From Brachypodium distachyon (lineage: Eukaryota; Streptophyta; Magnoliopsida; Poales; Poaceae), in contig NC_016133.3 in NCBI RefSeq assembly GCF_000005505.3, positions 44,853,237-44,917,236 on the forward strand: 64,000 nucleotides of DNA, in the 5' to 3' direction. The position numbers and the translations under genes are program-made. This document shows, in pieces, positions 1 to 11,690 of the stretch; position 1 is the first letter of the stretch, and every line of letters begins with the position of its first letter. The notes beneath the pieces were generated by a model, which saw only the letters and a program-made list of their open reading frames with translations, had not been told where the DNA came from and ran no database searches.

Positions 1-171
1 CGCTCGGCCTTTCCCCTAGGATACTTCCTCCTGTAGATGCCGGCGGAGATGAAGAGCGGGCAATGTCGATGCCTGCACAGCTCAAAGATAACCAGACCAC
101 AGGGTCGGCACAGGCTGGAAGCGTCCCTGCCACCTTCTCTCTCTTGGGTGCCGCTGAGTCGTAGGGTGGCC

Positions 172-1469
172 GCAAGATCGATGACAAGTACAAGGCAGAG
201 GAGCAGAAGGCATGGGACAGTAAGAGGAGGCATAAAAAGAGGGGGCGCGGCGGCAAGACCATCAAGGAGTACTCCTTGTCACTCAAGATGAGATGCACCA
301 TGTGCCTGACATAACTGGAGTCTGGGAGGACAATAGGCCTGACATTCTCATCAAGAACCCATATCAAGGCCAGAGATTCGAAGACGGATCCTATTTCGTG
401 GCTAGGGAGTTCGACCGGGTGCTTCTTTACTATCCTGGAAGACCGATGGTCACCGAAGATTTCCTGCCGACCATGTCCAGAGAGATGCAAGAGCTTCATC
501 AGTTCTACATGCAAGCATCAGCTGGTTTTCAACAGCATGCCCAATAGATCAATGTTAGAATCCCACGAGACTATGGCTTCTTTGACCAAGAAACTGGGAG
601 CATTCAGGAACGTCCTATCACCTTTGGTGTGGAGTTCAACGAACTGTTCCACCTCTTCAACCGCCAAAAGCTTGATATCAACCTCTTAAGGCTGTGGTCA
701 GCCTACCAAATAAGAGAACTGTGGCGATTGGAGGTCAAAAAAGTAGCCATTCTAGACCCCGTGATGTTCAACTACGGTGACATCGGTCTTGAGCCTGAAA
801 AGGACGCCTCAAGAACCATGGCATCTAAATATTTGGTGGCATGTCTCGAGAAATACGCGGACGACGACTTCATCCTTTTCTTCCTTAATTTGGAGTAAAT
901 TCAATTTTATATATGGAACCGTTTATTTTTCTAATTCAGTCTTTCTTATACACCCTTAGATACTAAAATTTGTTTCTTTTGAAAACAGAGACAATTGGGT
1001 GACACTACTCATTTGTTTGCCTTGGTCCGCTGTGTACTACTTCGATTCACTGCTTCCGAAGAAGGGTGTTCGAGGTAGGTTCTAGAAACCCATCAAATCA
1101 CTCATTAACACTGTCTGGAAAGTGGCGACCAAGGGAAAACTAGCTGGTAAAGGCTATAAAGACGAGCCTCACCACAACCACAGGTTCCCTTGCCAGCAAC
1201 AGCCGCCCGGCAGTGTTTTCTGTGGCTACTGCTGTTGTCACATCCTTATGGAGAATGCCAACATGTTCAAGCCTGAGTGGAAGGGGTCAGTCGCGGCGAT
1301 AAAAGAGTACTGACGGCCCTGAATGACAATGGGACACCGACCTAAATGAGTCGTGTATAACATTCAAAGGGAGTTCGCCCATCTCATAAACAATGAGGTC
1401 ATCAAGCCTAGTGGGGACTTCTTCGAACCCGTGGAACAAGTCGTGTCTAGGGTTCACCCACGACAATAG
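172..1469 (+). pseudogene. Decayed CACTA-borne protein with Ulp1/C48 cysteine peptidase domain
   Basis: A broken reading frame can be followed across several frames. It has a Lys/Arg-rich stretch (about 172-290), then PDITGVWEDNRPDILIKNP (about 305-360), a segment ending KYADDDFILFFLNLE at 895, then after an intron-like gap NWVTLLICLPWSAVYYFDS (about 993-1050), FPCQQQPPGSVFCGY (about 1188-1232) and a last block ending at the stop at 1467-1469. The N-W/YYFDS block and the Gln-rich block followed by a Cys match the His and Gln/Cys regions of plant-transposon Ulp1-like peptidases. Frame changes and stops show it is not functional. The family assignment is from motif memory, not a search. Confidence 0.6.
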
Positions 1470-1794
1470 ATTCATTTGTATTCTTTATATGCTTACATGA
1501 AATTTTGACACTTTATAATTATGCTTCTATGGAATTTTGACACTTTGTAATTAATGTCGTGAAGCGAGATACATTTGTATTCTTTATATGATGCGGCTTA
1601 TATACAATTGTATGCTTTAAATGATGTGATGTGGTGTGATGCGGCTTTATATGTATTTTTCTGTGATGAGATACATTTTTCTGTGTTGAGATACATTCTA
1701 TATATAATTTGTTGTGCTGTATATAATTTGCTATGTATTTCCTGTGTATTTACTATGGTTTTAATTATTTTTTAAAATACTGAAAATGTATCAG

Positions 1795-2080
1795 TGTCGG
1801 TCGATCGACCGACAGTGATGGGGAGACGCGACCGTTACTGATGTATACTGATGATATCTACATCAGTAACAGTCGGGAAGGAGCGACCGCCACTGATGTA
1901 GCGACCGTTACTGATGTATATATACATCAGTAACGGTCGAAGAGACCGTTACTGGTGATGGTACATCAGTAACGGTCGGGCCGACCGTTATTGATGATGG
2001 GTATCATCAGTAACACGAAGTTAGTAACGGCGGCCCCGACCGTTACTGATATGATTTTTCGACCGTTATTGATAACCGTT
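1795..2080. repeat. CACTA subterminal repeats (ACCGTTACTGATG-type, both orientations)
   Basis: About a dozen copies of a 12-14 bp motif, such as CAGTAACGGTCG and its complement CGACCGTTACTG, are packed into under 300 bp next to the element end. In CACTA elements such motifs are transposase-binding sites; here that role is inferred from position and form. Confidence 0.7.
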
Positions 2081-2092
2081 TCTGTAGCAGTG

Positions 2093-2670
2093 GTTTGTTC
2101 CACGTAGTACCAGAGCAGCCCATGCACGCAAGTGCCGGCCACCGTCCTGTGTCCAGCCATCCATAGCTCACGGGGTTGCTGATAATTTCTCAAAAATTGA
2201 CAATGTAGACTTGGACAGGTTCATACTGCAGTTCTCGTTCAGCATAAACATAAACATTCTTCATGCGAAAATACAGCCCAGGCCAAGACGATGCGACAAA
2301 CTGAGGTTTGTAGTTTCCTTTTCCTAACATAATTGATTTGAACAGATTTACAAGTTAAACAAGTTCAACATGTCTGAACAAGCCTAATAGCCAATTAGGT
2401 TCTGGTAACAAATTACCCGCAAATAAAAAAGTTCCGGCCACCAATGCAGAGGAAGAGCCGAAGAGGGGACACTAGCCTGAAGACAATGGGCTATTAGGCT
2501 TGTGTCAAATAGATACACCAGTATGACAAAATATGATACACAAACAGAGTACCAGCTTAGAAGTTGCGAGAGACAATGAGTTAACTGGAACAGTAGATCT
2601 AAGAGGTTATTATTGTCTGTTGGAATTGAAGTATTTAAAACATTGGTTGAATTAGCTGTACCTCGAATTT
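2093..2670. other. Gene-free spacer
   Basis: Between the CACTA end and the next minus-strand coding fragment I see no gene, repeat or RNA. The open frames here are short and have no recognisable motif. Confidence 0.4.
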
Positions 2671-3026
2671 TCACTTCCTAACGATGCGTGGAATCCGCAG
2701 TTGTGAATCTTTTGCCCGGAGCTTCTTCCTCAACTCCTTGAAACATTCAGGTATATCGTGGTACTCGTGAAATATGAGTCCATTAGCCCTGCACGTGTTG
2801 AGGAACAAAAGGCCATCCGTAACTTAGAATTACACATATATTCGGTGCTGTGTGGACGCAAAGAACGAAACTGACCAGTGAAACTTACCACTCACGATGA
2901 TGACAGTACGTGAGAAGATGATCAACAAGGGTGAATGGGCGCACAGAGGGACGGATCTTGTCTATCCTGTCATGTATTTGGCAGCGGTCTGCCAACGGCT
3001 CGGATAAACCAGTCCTTAGTGAGTGC
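2671..3026 (-). pseudogene. Two-exon 3' fragment of an unrecognised gene
   Basis: On the minus strand an open stretch, about 3026 to 2898, contains RCQIHDRIDKIRPSVRPF and ends at a strong donor (C|GTGAGT). An acceptor at 2823-2824 opens a last exon, 2822-2671, whose frame joins in phase and reads TDGLLFLNTC, NGLIFHEYHDIPE and ends LRIPRIVRK-stop. The splice phase fits, which argues for a real coding origin, but I do not recognise the family and find no start. Sequence upstream of 3030 is unlike coding sequence, so it is probably a truncated copy. It shares strand with the DUF295 gene 1.2 kb upstream but need not be linked to it. Confidence 0.35.
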
Positions 3027-3269
3027 AGCACAACAGGGCTGTGGGGACTGGGGAAAAGAGAAGTACGGATGTCCCTAGCGAAAATTCTAATTTAACGGGC
3101 CGGGATCTACCGGAGTTTTATCGTTCGTTGGTTTGCTCGTGCGAGATTCGTGCATCTATTTTCAGGTTTTGTGGATTTTGTTGTGCATATGCAGAAGTGG
3201 GTCCGGCGACAACGAGCGGCAGGCGGGAAAGGTGGCAGGACCTCACGTGGTGTTAGTTGGGGAAGGCAA

Positions 3270-3605
3270 TGATAATTGATACACTAACACATTTTGATTT
3301 TTGTACAAATTTTTTGAGGGTCCAAACGAACTCGGAATTTGGTGAAATTTTGAGGATTTGTCTAAGATGGTGTTTCCCACCTACAGTAAAAGTTTCAAAA
3401 GGTTTCGAACAAGTTCAAAATCTTGGCCGATCTTCACTGATACTAATACTGCACTAACACGTTTTGATAGTTGTACAAATTATTTGGTGGTCCAAGCGGA
3501 CTCAAAATTTGACGAAATTTTGATGGTTGGTTTGAGATGGTGTTTCAGGCCTACAGAAAAAGTTCAAAAAATTTGGAGCAGATTCAAAATGAAACTTTCA
3601 TTGAA
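3270..3605. repeat. Two tandem ~168-bp units
   Basis: The block starting near 3270 (CACTAACACATTTTGAT..., TGTACAAATT, GGTCCAA, AGATGGTGTTTC) recurs about 168 bp downstream near 3438 with scattered substitutions. It is a diverged direct duplication. No coding potential is apparent. Confidence 0.6.
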
Positions 3606-4211
3606 ACAGTAGTGCTGCAAATCAAAAATGACAAAGCCGAAAATGATTTGTTTTACAAAGGTTTGAAATAGAATCCAACTATTGAAACGTTAGTGTCCTG
3701 ACGATTGCCGATTGAAACATTAGTGTCTCAATGAAACTTTTCTTATACAACTTCAATCATATAGGAATAAGTTCAAATCTTGCCGATTAAAATAATAGTG
3801 TTTCAATAAATTTTCATATATACGGTTAATGAAAGTATCTGTGTCTCAATGAAACTAGTGTTTCAATGTTAGTTCAATATTTGACCATTGGAATAAGGAT
3901 TGGTGCTAACGAAATTTCAATGACTTGTCAATGAAAGTTCAATGGTACACACATATTTTTTAAACGATGCATCAATGAAACAATCGTATGTTTGGATTTT
4001 CAGTGAGGTATCTTTAAAATTTCAGAACTAGAAGTACCTAACCATAAATGCTCGCATACATGCAGTGGTCAGAGTTAGCAGCGAAGTACAAAGCAATTAA
4101 CTACTTTTCTATGCATTCACTGTGGCCGGTCCCGCGCCTGCACCTGCATGGGACAGGGACAGCGCCTTCCAATGAAATCTGTTTAGAAATTGCAGGAATC
4201 TTAACGAAATT
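3606..4211. other. AT-rich spacer with short repeated phrases
   Basis: The phrases ATTGAAAC and GTGTCTCAATGAAACT recur several times between 3650 and 3960. No gene, RNA or element end was identified. Confidence 0.4.
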
Positions 4212-5179
4212 TTATGATGAATAAAACTCCGGTACGTCCCGGCTTGGGTAGAAAATCGCTTTAATGTCCCTGGCCAAAACAGACAGGCATCTATCCCTGC
4301 TGAGAAACAACGTGCGGTCACCCAGCCAGCTCACCGGAATCAGCTTACCGATGCCGCCGCGCAAGTCCACCGCATAGAGCTTAAAGCCTTCATGTGGATG
4401 ACGAGGTGGATAATGAACAACGAGCAGCATTTGGCCACCAGACCCCACCAGGAAATACTTGCATAAACTGTGGTCGCCAAAGATATCTGGACTATGAGCA
4501 GCCACCTCCAGCAGTGGTCGCCTTGGCGGGTACAGCTGCACGATCGCTTTAGAAGATGAAAAGACGGCGTAGAGCCTTCCTCGAAACGGCAACATGCTGC
4601 GAACATATTGCCCTTGATGAAGCACCTTCCAATCTGAATCTGGCTCGGCGGCGAGCACCACAGTTTCCCGGGGAACCAAACCATGACCGCGATGGAGTTC
4701 GCGCTGCCGCCGCAGACGACAGCGTTCATGCCAAGCAGGTGCGTCTTTAGTACTCCGACGGCCTCGCGGTACGCGGCGGCGAGGGGCGGGAGATCGACGG
4801 CGGCGCGCGTGAAGGGGTGGAGCACGCGGACCGCGGTGGTCCTCTCGTGCAGGAGGATGACGAGGCCGTCGGTGAAGCCGACAATCCTGTGGCGCCGGAG
4901 CTCCGGCAGGCGGGCGCGGATGCGCCTGTCCGTGCGCGTGTGGAAGAAGGCGATCACGCAGGCCTCGTCCGCCCGGACGGCGTCGCCGTCGCTCAGCGGG
5001 ACCCATGCGCTCGGGAGGACGAGGCCGATTATGTCGTCTGACAGAGACGCCCAGCCGCCGGTTGCCCGAGCCCGGCGCTTGCTGGGAGCGAGCGGATGCG
5101 GAGCCGAGGTGCACTCTTTTTGCGCTTCCTTGACGTCCCGGCCGGAGCAGAAAGAGGCAACATCCTCCCCATTCTGCAC
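4212..5179 (-). pseudogene. DUF295 (KIB1-4 beta-propeller) F-box-like gene with a frameshift
   Basis: The start at 5179 gives a frame with LSDDIIGLVL, a trace of the F-box-like N-terminus, followed by IVGFTDGLVILLHE and VRVLHPFTRAAVDLPPL, typical of the DUF295 propeller. Near 4668-4674, in a CCCCGGGG run on the minus strand, the coding signal moves to another frame: ETVVLAAEPDSDWKV, FKLYAVDL, WLGDRTLFLSRDRCLSV, ending at 4212. Together the two parts make about 320 residues, somewhat short for the family, and the F-box looks cut down. One indel in a homopolymer could be a real lesion or a sequence error. DUF295 genes are a large, fast-evolving grass family, so a decayed copy is expected. The exact role is unknown. 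Confidence 0.65.
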
Positions 5180-6430
5180 GGATCCTTCAAATTCGGCTTG
5201 CGGGGATCTTCATCTTCTCCGTCCCGTGCCCGTCCGGGCCGTCCCCCAGCTATATGGGCCGACGCTCCCACTCCGGCTCGGATTGAGGGAATCAATCCGA
5301 GCGCCTGTTGTTTTTGTCGTAGGACGGGCTAACCAGCGCATTCGGTTGGTTAAGAGCTTGGATTGTCGAGCTCGTATTGTCGAGAACTCGGAATCGTTAA
5401 AATCGTAGTCATTAATGATCTGAAACCGGCTCGATAAGAGCTGGCGAGTGCTCGTTAAAAACTCGTTAGGATTACCTATTTGCTTAGGATTAATTTTGAC
5501 AGCAAATAAAATATAGCAGAAACTGAACAGGACTATAAAGTTTGGAAATAACGCATCAAAAGAGAAATCACATCATAATTTCAGCAGCAAACTAGTAGCC
5601 ACTTACAAGTGGTGTACGAGACGAGCTCATTAGCGAGTTTAACGAACACTTGCCGAGCTCGTTCGTTAAGATCGTTAAGCTTGATCTGAAAAACAACTTC
5701 CGTTTGGTTATTTAGTTAACGAATCAAGCCCTTAACGAACCGAATTAGCGAGCGCTCAATAAGATTGGCGTAGCTGTGACCGCGAGGAAAAGAAAAAAAA
5801 AACGAAAAAGAGACTTACAAGTGGTTGTATAATGAGGTGAACATCACCATTCCAATCTATTGGGTTGCTTAGACTTCTCCATCTCAGCGATTGAATGCAC
5901 GGCTGTTCGGCATGTTTTCGGAACCGCGTCCACCAAGATCCTGCACCGGACGAGGGCTAGTAAGGTTTTTGGGGAGCATCCTTGCAGACAACTCTCTTTC
6001 GATCAAATGCTTCCTCGAGAACGTCGTCCTCGTCATGGCCGACGACAACACCAAGTCCAACGTCAAAATGGGCAACAAGATTGACAACGCCTGCAACAAC
6101 GGTCTACATGTACCGCCACCATTGCTCTCGGTTCCAACCGTCGCTTCTTCATGCATCTTGTATGTGTTACTCACATGACCTCTTGTTAGGTGGAATTTTA
6201 CATTAGTACATGTACCTATATAATTCTGCTAAAAATACAAAAATATAGGCCACATTCAAGTCTAGGTGTTCAATGTCTAGATCGCCATTTTCTTGAGTAT
6301 AAGCTGTATTTGTTTATTTGCATAGCAGTATACTCGTTGATCATGATCGTCATTTTCTTGAGCATAAGCTGTATTTGTTTATTTGTATAGCAGTATTTGT
6401 TTATTTGTATAGCAATATATCTTTAAGCAC
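5180..6430. other. Spacer with no supportable gene
   Basis: 5340-5770 is rich in GAGCTCG/CGTTAAG/TTAACGA phrases and looks like repeat-derived sequence. 5860-6180 has overlapping open frames on both strands, up to 96 codons, none recognisable. 6290-6420 holds short direct repeats (TAAGCTGTATTTGTTTATTTG and TATAGCAGTAT). I make no gene call. Confidence 0.35.
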
Positions 6431-6439
6431 TTGTGTAGC

Positions 6440-6905
6440 CCGACCCAGGGACGGAACTAAAAATTCGGCATGAGGGGGGCGAGAAAAAGTAAAGCCGGCA
6501 AGATGAACTCCATAAAAGACATATAGTCTTGATATCCAATATATATAGGCATATCATATCAAATAGAGTCAGGTCTAATTAGTCAAAATAAAAATGCAAA
6601 TTACATTTCTACTAATTTGAAGTTAGTTCTGCGACCACAGCGACTGCCACAAAGATCAAAGGCATCAATGATTTCGTCGAAACTGAACTTTGTTGCTAGT
6701 TTGTTCTTGATGTAGACTATCATGCAATGGTGGAGAAAGTCGTCACCCAATTTAGTTCGGAGACGTGTCTTATGACAAGTCTCATAGCAGAAAATGATCG
6801 CTCTGCTGTTGCAATTGACACAGGAAGAGTTGTCACCAGTCGTATCAATTGAACAACAAATAAATTTGTTAATATGAACACAATCCAGCAGACAGCAGTT
6901 CCCAT
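6440..6905 (-). pseudogene. hAT transposase C-terminal (dimerisation domain) remnant
   Basis: On the minus strand the peptide TLPVSIATAERSFSAMR, about 6840-6780, is the hallmark of the C-terminal dimerisation region of hAT transposases of the TTF-zinc-finger type. It is followed by degenerate sequence with stops, in which LHQEQTSNKVQF and a Cys/Ser-Leu-Trp stretch still resemble the usual tail. Only this tail is present. The rest of the element is absent, and no terminal repeats were identified. Confidence 0.65.
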
Positions 6906-7124
6906 GGTCTATGGTCTATGAACAACAAATAAATTTATTAATCTGAGTAGTAGTAGATTAACCTCATGTCTGCTTGATTGCTTGATTAGGGATCAAAATT
7001 GGATGGGGATTAGGGATGTCGCATTGGCCCTTGGGAGCTTCCTCACGCGGTTAAGAGATTAGGGATTTGGGTGCGCCAGGGACTCGGGTAGAGGCAGTCA
7101 GGCTGGCGTAGATCCACACTCGAT

Positions 7125-7359
7125 GGAGCAGTTCAGGAGGAGAAAAGTCTATTTCAAACCTTGACTTTGTATTCAAAGTATGAAAAAAAACCTGACCTGC
7201 TAATCCCTGAAATCGAAACCTTAACCTGGAGCAGTTCAGGAGGAGAAAGTCTGTTTCAAACCTTGACTTTGTATTCAATCTCTGAAAACAAGCGGGGATT
7301 GGCGGGATTGAATAGGTCAAGGTTTCGATTTCAGGGATTAGCATGTCAGGTTTTTTTTT
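7125..7359. repeat. Compound foldback: ~50-bp direct repeat plus ~40-bp inverted repeat
   Basis: GAGCAGTTCAGGAGGAGAAA and the ~30 bp after it occur at about 7125-7175 and again at 7228-7279. The arm at 7183-7222 (AACCTGACCTGCTAATCCCT..., A-rich start) is nearly the reverse complement of 7319-7359, so the transcript of either strand could fold into a hairpin with a loop of about 96 nt. Confidence 0.65.
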
Positions 7360-7499
7360 CAAACTTTTGTCGTTCAGGAGTCACGAACGTCGCTTACTTC
7401 CCTCATCGCTTGGTGAGCAGTGGGCTTTGGGTGTAGACAGGGTGGGGTGGGGGTGGGGGTATTAGTTGTCCATCTTGTTTTTCAGGCCAATCGCTAATA

Positions 7500-7959
7500 C
7501 TCCTTCCATTTCTAAATACTTGTAGTTGTTTTATTGCAAGTTTGCAACTAAAATATCGAGCAGATCGCGCCCCCCTGTCTCCGTCTGATTTGAAACATAT
7601 ACAATGAAGCTAGTGAATTAGAGCATTTTTTTGCGACTAGAGAGCAAACGTTTGCTCAATTAGGTCTTCGAGCGGCCTCCTAAAAAGGAATGTTCCCACT
7701 AGTCAGAAAAAGCTCCGTAGATTCTCTTTTGATTACCTCCGCGCGCAGCGCTAAAATAATTTAGTTAATACCATACATGCAAGCTGGTTGCATGTAAAGT
7801 ACCAAATACCACTGCGTGAATTCATTTCCCTTTGAAATTTTTGAAGAAGTCATAACTTTCAAACCGTGCGTCAAAATTCTAATCCGTTTTCACCGTTGGT
7901 TTTCTCACGACGAGCTCTTCAAAACTAGACCCCATATAGGTATGTTTCGACAAAATTTT
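7500..7959. other. Spacer before the minisatellite
   Basis: A half-site resembling a MITE end (TACTCCTTCCATTTCTAAATA) lies near 7498 without a clear partner. The rest is unique-looking with no supportable gene. Confidence 0.3.
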
Positions 7960-10070
7960 ATTGGTTAGCAACTTTCAGCGCAAAGTAAGCAACTTAGACT
8001 AATTTTTCGCAACTCTCGCACCTATGCTAAGAACTTTCACTTTACCACACTCATTGAATTGGGCTGCTCTGTAGACAACGTTGGTTCTTGTTTTTTCAAC
8101 TTTTGCTCCACTGTGAGCAACTTTAGCACATGTGTTTGCAACTTTGTCATTTGTACTGGAACTTTGATTCACATATTAGCAACTTTGGGTCTTGTACCAA
8201 CAACTTTGACTCATATCTCGCAACTTTGAATCACATATTAGCAATTTATGCTTATATACCGACAACTTTTCACTCACACACGAGCTACTTTGGCACCTAC
8301 TAACAACTTTTGCTCTCATACCAGCAACTTTGGCTACTGTACTATCAACTTTTGTTCTCATACTAGCAACTTTAATTCTCATATTAGCAACTTTGGCTCG
8401 TACCAAGTATTGGTTTTTTCTCCACTCTAGCAACTTTGTGTTAAATAATGCAACTTATTTATCTACAATTTTCATGTGCCCAGGTGGCAACTTAGCCTAA
8501 TGTGTTGTCAACTTTGTCTTCTGTAATAACAACTTTGACTCTCATAATAGCACATATTGTTCCATACTAGCAACTTTGACTCCCATACTAGTTTCTGTTT
8601 TTTACTCTCATACAAGCAACTTTTGATCCATTAGACATATATTTGGTGTGTCCGGTTGCAACTTTCGTTAATGTGTGACAACTTTGTCTTTTATACTGGC
8701 ACCTTTAACTCCACTATTAGCAAATGTGGCTCCAATACCGGCAACTTTCACTTTCATGCTAGCAACTTTGGCTCCTATACTAGTGGCAAGTTTTGCTCCC
8801 ATTCTTGTAACTTTCGCTTCATAGTAGATAACTTCAGTGTTTCAGGTGCAACTTTTGTTGATGTGTTGGCAACTTTGTTTTGTGTGCTAGCAACTTTGAC
8901 TCTCATAGTAGAAACTTTAGTTCTTATACTAGCAACTTTGACTCTTGTACTAGCAACTATTGCTCCATACTTGCAACTTTGGTCCCATATCAGCAGTAGT
9001 TTTTGCTCCCATCTAGCAACTTTCACTTCATTGCAAACATCTTTGGTGTGTCCAGTCACAATTTTCGCTAATGTGTGATCTGAAAACACTGCCTCTTATT
9101 GCTGGCAACTTTGATTCACATACTCGCAACTTTGGTTCAAATAATATGAACTTTGATTTCTAAATTGGCAACTTTGATTCCTAAAATGGCAACTTTGACG
9201 TCCAACTTTGGCTCTCACCTGGTAGCAGTTTTTGCTCCATTCTAGCAAGTTTTACTCGATAACAAGCAACTTTAGTGTGCTCCGGTGGCATCTTTTGCTA
9301 ATGTGTTAGCAACTATCACTTATGTACTAAAAACTTTGACTCGTACTGACGATTAATGCTACATACTGGTAACTTTGGCTCCCATGCTCGTGGCAGTTTT
9401 TGCTCCCTCCAGCAACTTTGACTCCATCGACTCAAACATGCATCTTTGGTGTATCCGGTCGCAACTTTCGTTAATGTGTGACAACTTTATCTTTTATGCT
9501 AGCAACTTTGGTTTTTATACCAACAACGTCTTTCACTCTCATACTCCAACTTCTGATCATATATTGGCAACTTTGACTCTAATAGTAGCAAATTTGCTCA
9601 TAATAGCAACTTTGGTTCCCACCCAATAGAAGTTTCGCTCCACTCTAGTAGTTTTGTGCGCGATGGCAACTTTCGCTAATGTGTCGACAATTTTGCTTTA
9701 TTTGCTGGCAGATTAATGGTCTATGTTAGCAAATTTCACTTTCATACCAGTAATTTATATTTCCATACTGGCAACTTTGGTTAGAGAGGGATAGCATCTT
9801 TGTATTAAAAAATCAGCGCAACGACATCCACGATGGAGCAACTTTTCTTCTAAAACTAGCAACTTTGTCTTCTATTCACGCAACTCTGGATGACTGTAAC
9901 AATTTTGGATCAAAAAGTAATTATGATGATTATTTTACCAACTAATTACTCATATTTAGCAACTAATAAACATGTTTAGCAACTATAATCAACAATCAGC
10001 CCAATGATTTGCAAGTATAACAACTTTGGATCAAATAGTAAGCACCTACTTGGGTTACGTCGCAAACTAC
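7960..10070. repeat. Degenerate ~21-bp minisatellite array (core GCAACTTTG)
   Basis: Some 2 kb is built from diverged copies of a unit like CTAGCAACTTTGACTCTCATA. Spacing between successive CAACTTT cores is often exactly 21 bp (for example four consecutive units near 8320-8400). A longer phrase with GGTGTGTCCGGTTGCAACTT followed by AATGTGTG recurs near 8470, 8650, 8840, 9040, 9270, 9446 and 9665, giving a higher-order period of roughly 180-230 bp. Because 21 bp is seven codons, open frames on the minus strand show heptads such as KVASMRT and KVASIRT. I regard these frames as a by-product of the repeat, not as genes. Copies become sparse after 9900. Confidence 0.85.
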
Positions 10071-10468
10071 TACACATAATAAGCCACTCCAACTGAAATA
10101 AAATATCAAAAATTCCTACAAGTAGCAGATTACGAGTACAATCTACACATCAGTCTCACATATGATATTTATCACGCCGGTGCCCTCGCCGGCGAGCGCA
10201 ATGAAGACAATGGGACGAGTCACGGAACCGTATTGCATATGTATTTTCGAGCACTGAAATAGCAGTGTGTGCAGTAGGTTGAGCGTTGCCCCCGCCTTAA
10301 ATCTCAGCTTCTGTCTTACTGCTTTTATGCACATGAGAAAAATGCAACAACAAATTTGGTCATGTTTAGCAACCCTGTCATTGAAATGCAGAAATTAATT
10401 GCACACAAGAAGCACTCCGTGATGAAATTCAGAACTATCTACATAAATCAAGCAACTAAAATTACTCG

Positions 10469-10586
10469 TACTCCCTCCAACCCATATTACTTGTCTCAAA
10501 TTTGTCCAAATATGGATGTATCTATGTTTAAAAAGCGCCTAGATACGTGTAATATTTCGATAAGTAATATGGATCGGAGGAAGTAT
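10469..10586 (+). mobile_element. Stowaway MITE (~118 bp)
   Basis: Terminal inverted repeats TACTCCCTCC and GGAGGAAGTA enclose the shared core ATGGATGTATCTATGTTTAA...CTAGATACGTGTAATA. TA lies at both ends, as expected for Tc1/mariner-derived Stowaway elements. Confidence 0.85.
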
Positions 10587-10589
10587 ATG

Positions 10590-11690
10590 ATTTAGCTAGT
10601 AAGGAACTCTTTGATACATCTGCAAGTATGTAATAAGCCACTTCAACTGAAATAAATGTGAAATAATTGTAGCAGACAACTAAGATGGCCTCCTTTTTCC
10701 ATTGGCTTCTCATATTTCCCATCCATCGGCTTGCATAGTCCAAGGTTGGCTGCTCTCCTGTACCTAATACCTCATTGCGTTGCTTGACAGCTTGGTACCA
10801 CCAGCCTGTCATCATGTGGCCGGAAACCTGCTTGTACTACTCGAACAAGCCTGTGGATCGGGAGCCAGTGGAGAACGCCACCAAATCAACACCGCCGCGT
10901 CACTAAAAACGACCCGGATGAAGCAAAATTAGACGGACAGGGGTCAGCAAGTTCCTCGGAGAAATGGAGACGGAGGAGTGGGAAACTAACCACTCCTCAG
11001 GACGGCGAGGAGTTGCAGCCCCGAAACTGGGGCTATGCCGAGGCGACGCCCTGCGTGAGGTCGATCAGCCGCGAGTCCGCCCCCTCTCTTCTCTCAATCC
11101 CTTGCTCTCGTGGCGCGCCGTTGAAAAGGAGAAGGAAATCCCCGCACCTCGCGCACAGCACGTGGCCGCCTTTGCCGTCTCCGCGGAGGGAGCTGCCGCC
11201 GCAGCGCGTGGGGTAGGCGGGTCTTGGGGGAGGATGCGTAGGAGGACGAGGGCCCCGCCATGCCTGGTACGGGCAAGACGGATCCAGCCTGATCGGGGTG
11301 AAGCTGCGACGGATTTGGGGGAACTGGGGGATCGGGACGAAACTGCGTCATGGACTTGTGGGTGGGGATGGAGACTCGACAGGCAGTAGAAACTAGAAAG
11401 AGGACGGCACGAAGTAGTCAGTGAATTTGGCTTGTAACGGTTAGATGGATTTGGATGTGATCGGATGGTTCGGACGAGTGAGCGCTCGTTGTCTCCAAAT
11501 AGTGGAGCTGCACCACTTAGCCTTTAGAGGTGCTGGTGGATTAGAGCAATGCTTCATTCGGCCACAGCGACAAGCTGGGCTCAAATTGGTGATTTGTGTA
11601 GCCCTGCTTACTGGTGGGCCGAGGGAAGGACATAACAGGCTTAACAACACCCCAGGCTTCCCTTCTTCTCACGAACGGCCCGTTAACACT
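10590..11690. other. Spacer and GC-rich stretch upstream of RPS8
   Basis: From about 10960 to 11400 the sequence is GC-rich with overlapping frames on both strands, but none shows a family motif. It may be an old promoter or CpG-rich region, or captured sequence. I cannot assign a gene. Confidence 0.3.

Larger units (their letters stand above)
1..2092 (+). mobile_element. Right-hand part of a CACTA (En/Spm) DNA transposon
   Basis: The element enters from the left edge and appears to end at 2092 with GTTTCTGTAGCAGTG, which is the reverse complement of a CACTG-type CACTA terminus. Just inside it, from about 1795 to 2080, are many copies in both orientations of a short motif related to ACCGTTACTGATG, the usual subterminal repeat arrangement of CACTA elements. 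The coding remnant to its left encodes a Ulp1/C48-like peptidase, a protein commonly carried by grass CACTA elements. The left terminus and any transposase lie outside the window. A 3-bp target duplication (GTT after 2092) cannot be tested without the other end. Confidence 0.75.

Noticed and set aside
4683..5408. A 241-codon plus-strand frame
   Set aside because: It is the antisense shadow of the DUF295 gene; composition is Arg/Ser/Ala-rich with no domain.
5860..6180. Overlapping 90-96-codon frames on both strands
   Set aside because: No recognised motif, and frames on opposite strands are equally plausible.
8176..9089. Minisatellite frames with heptads as a coiled-coil gene
   Set aside because: The repeat unit is a multiple of three, which keeps frames open by chance on both strands; no start context, splice signals or flanking coding sequence.
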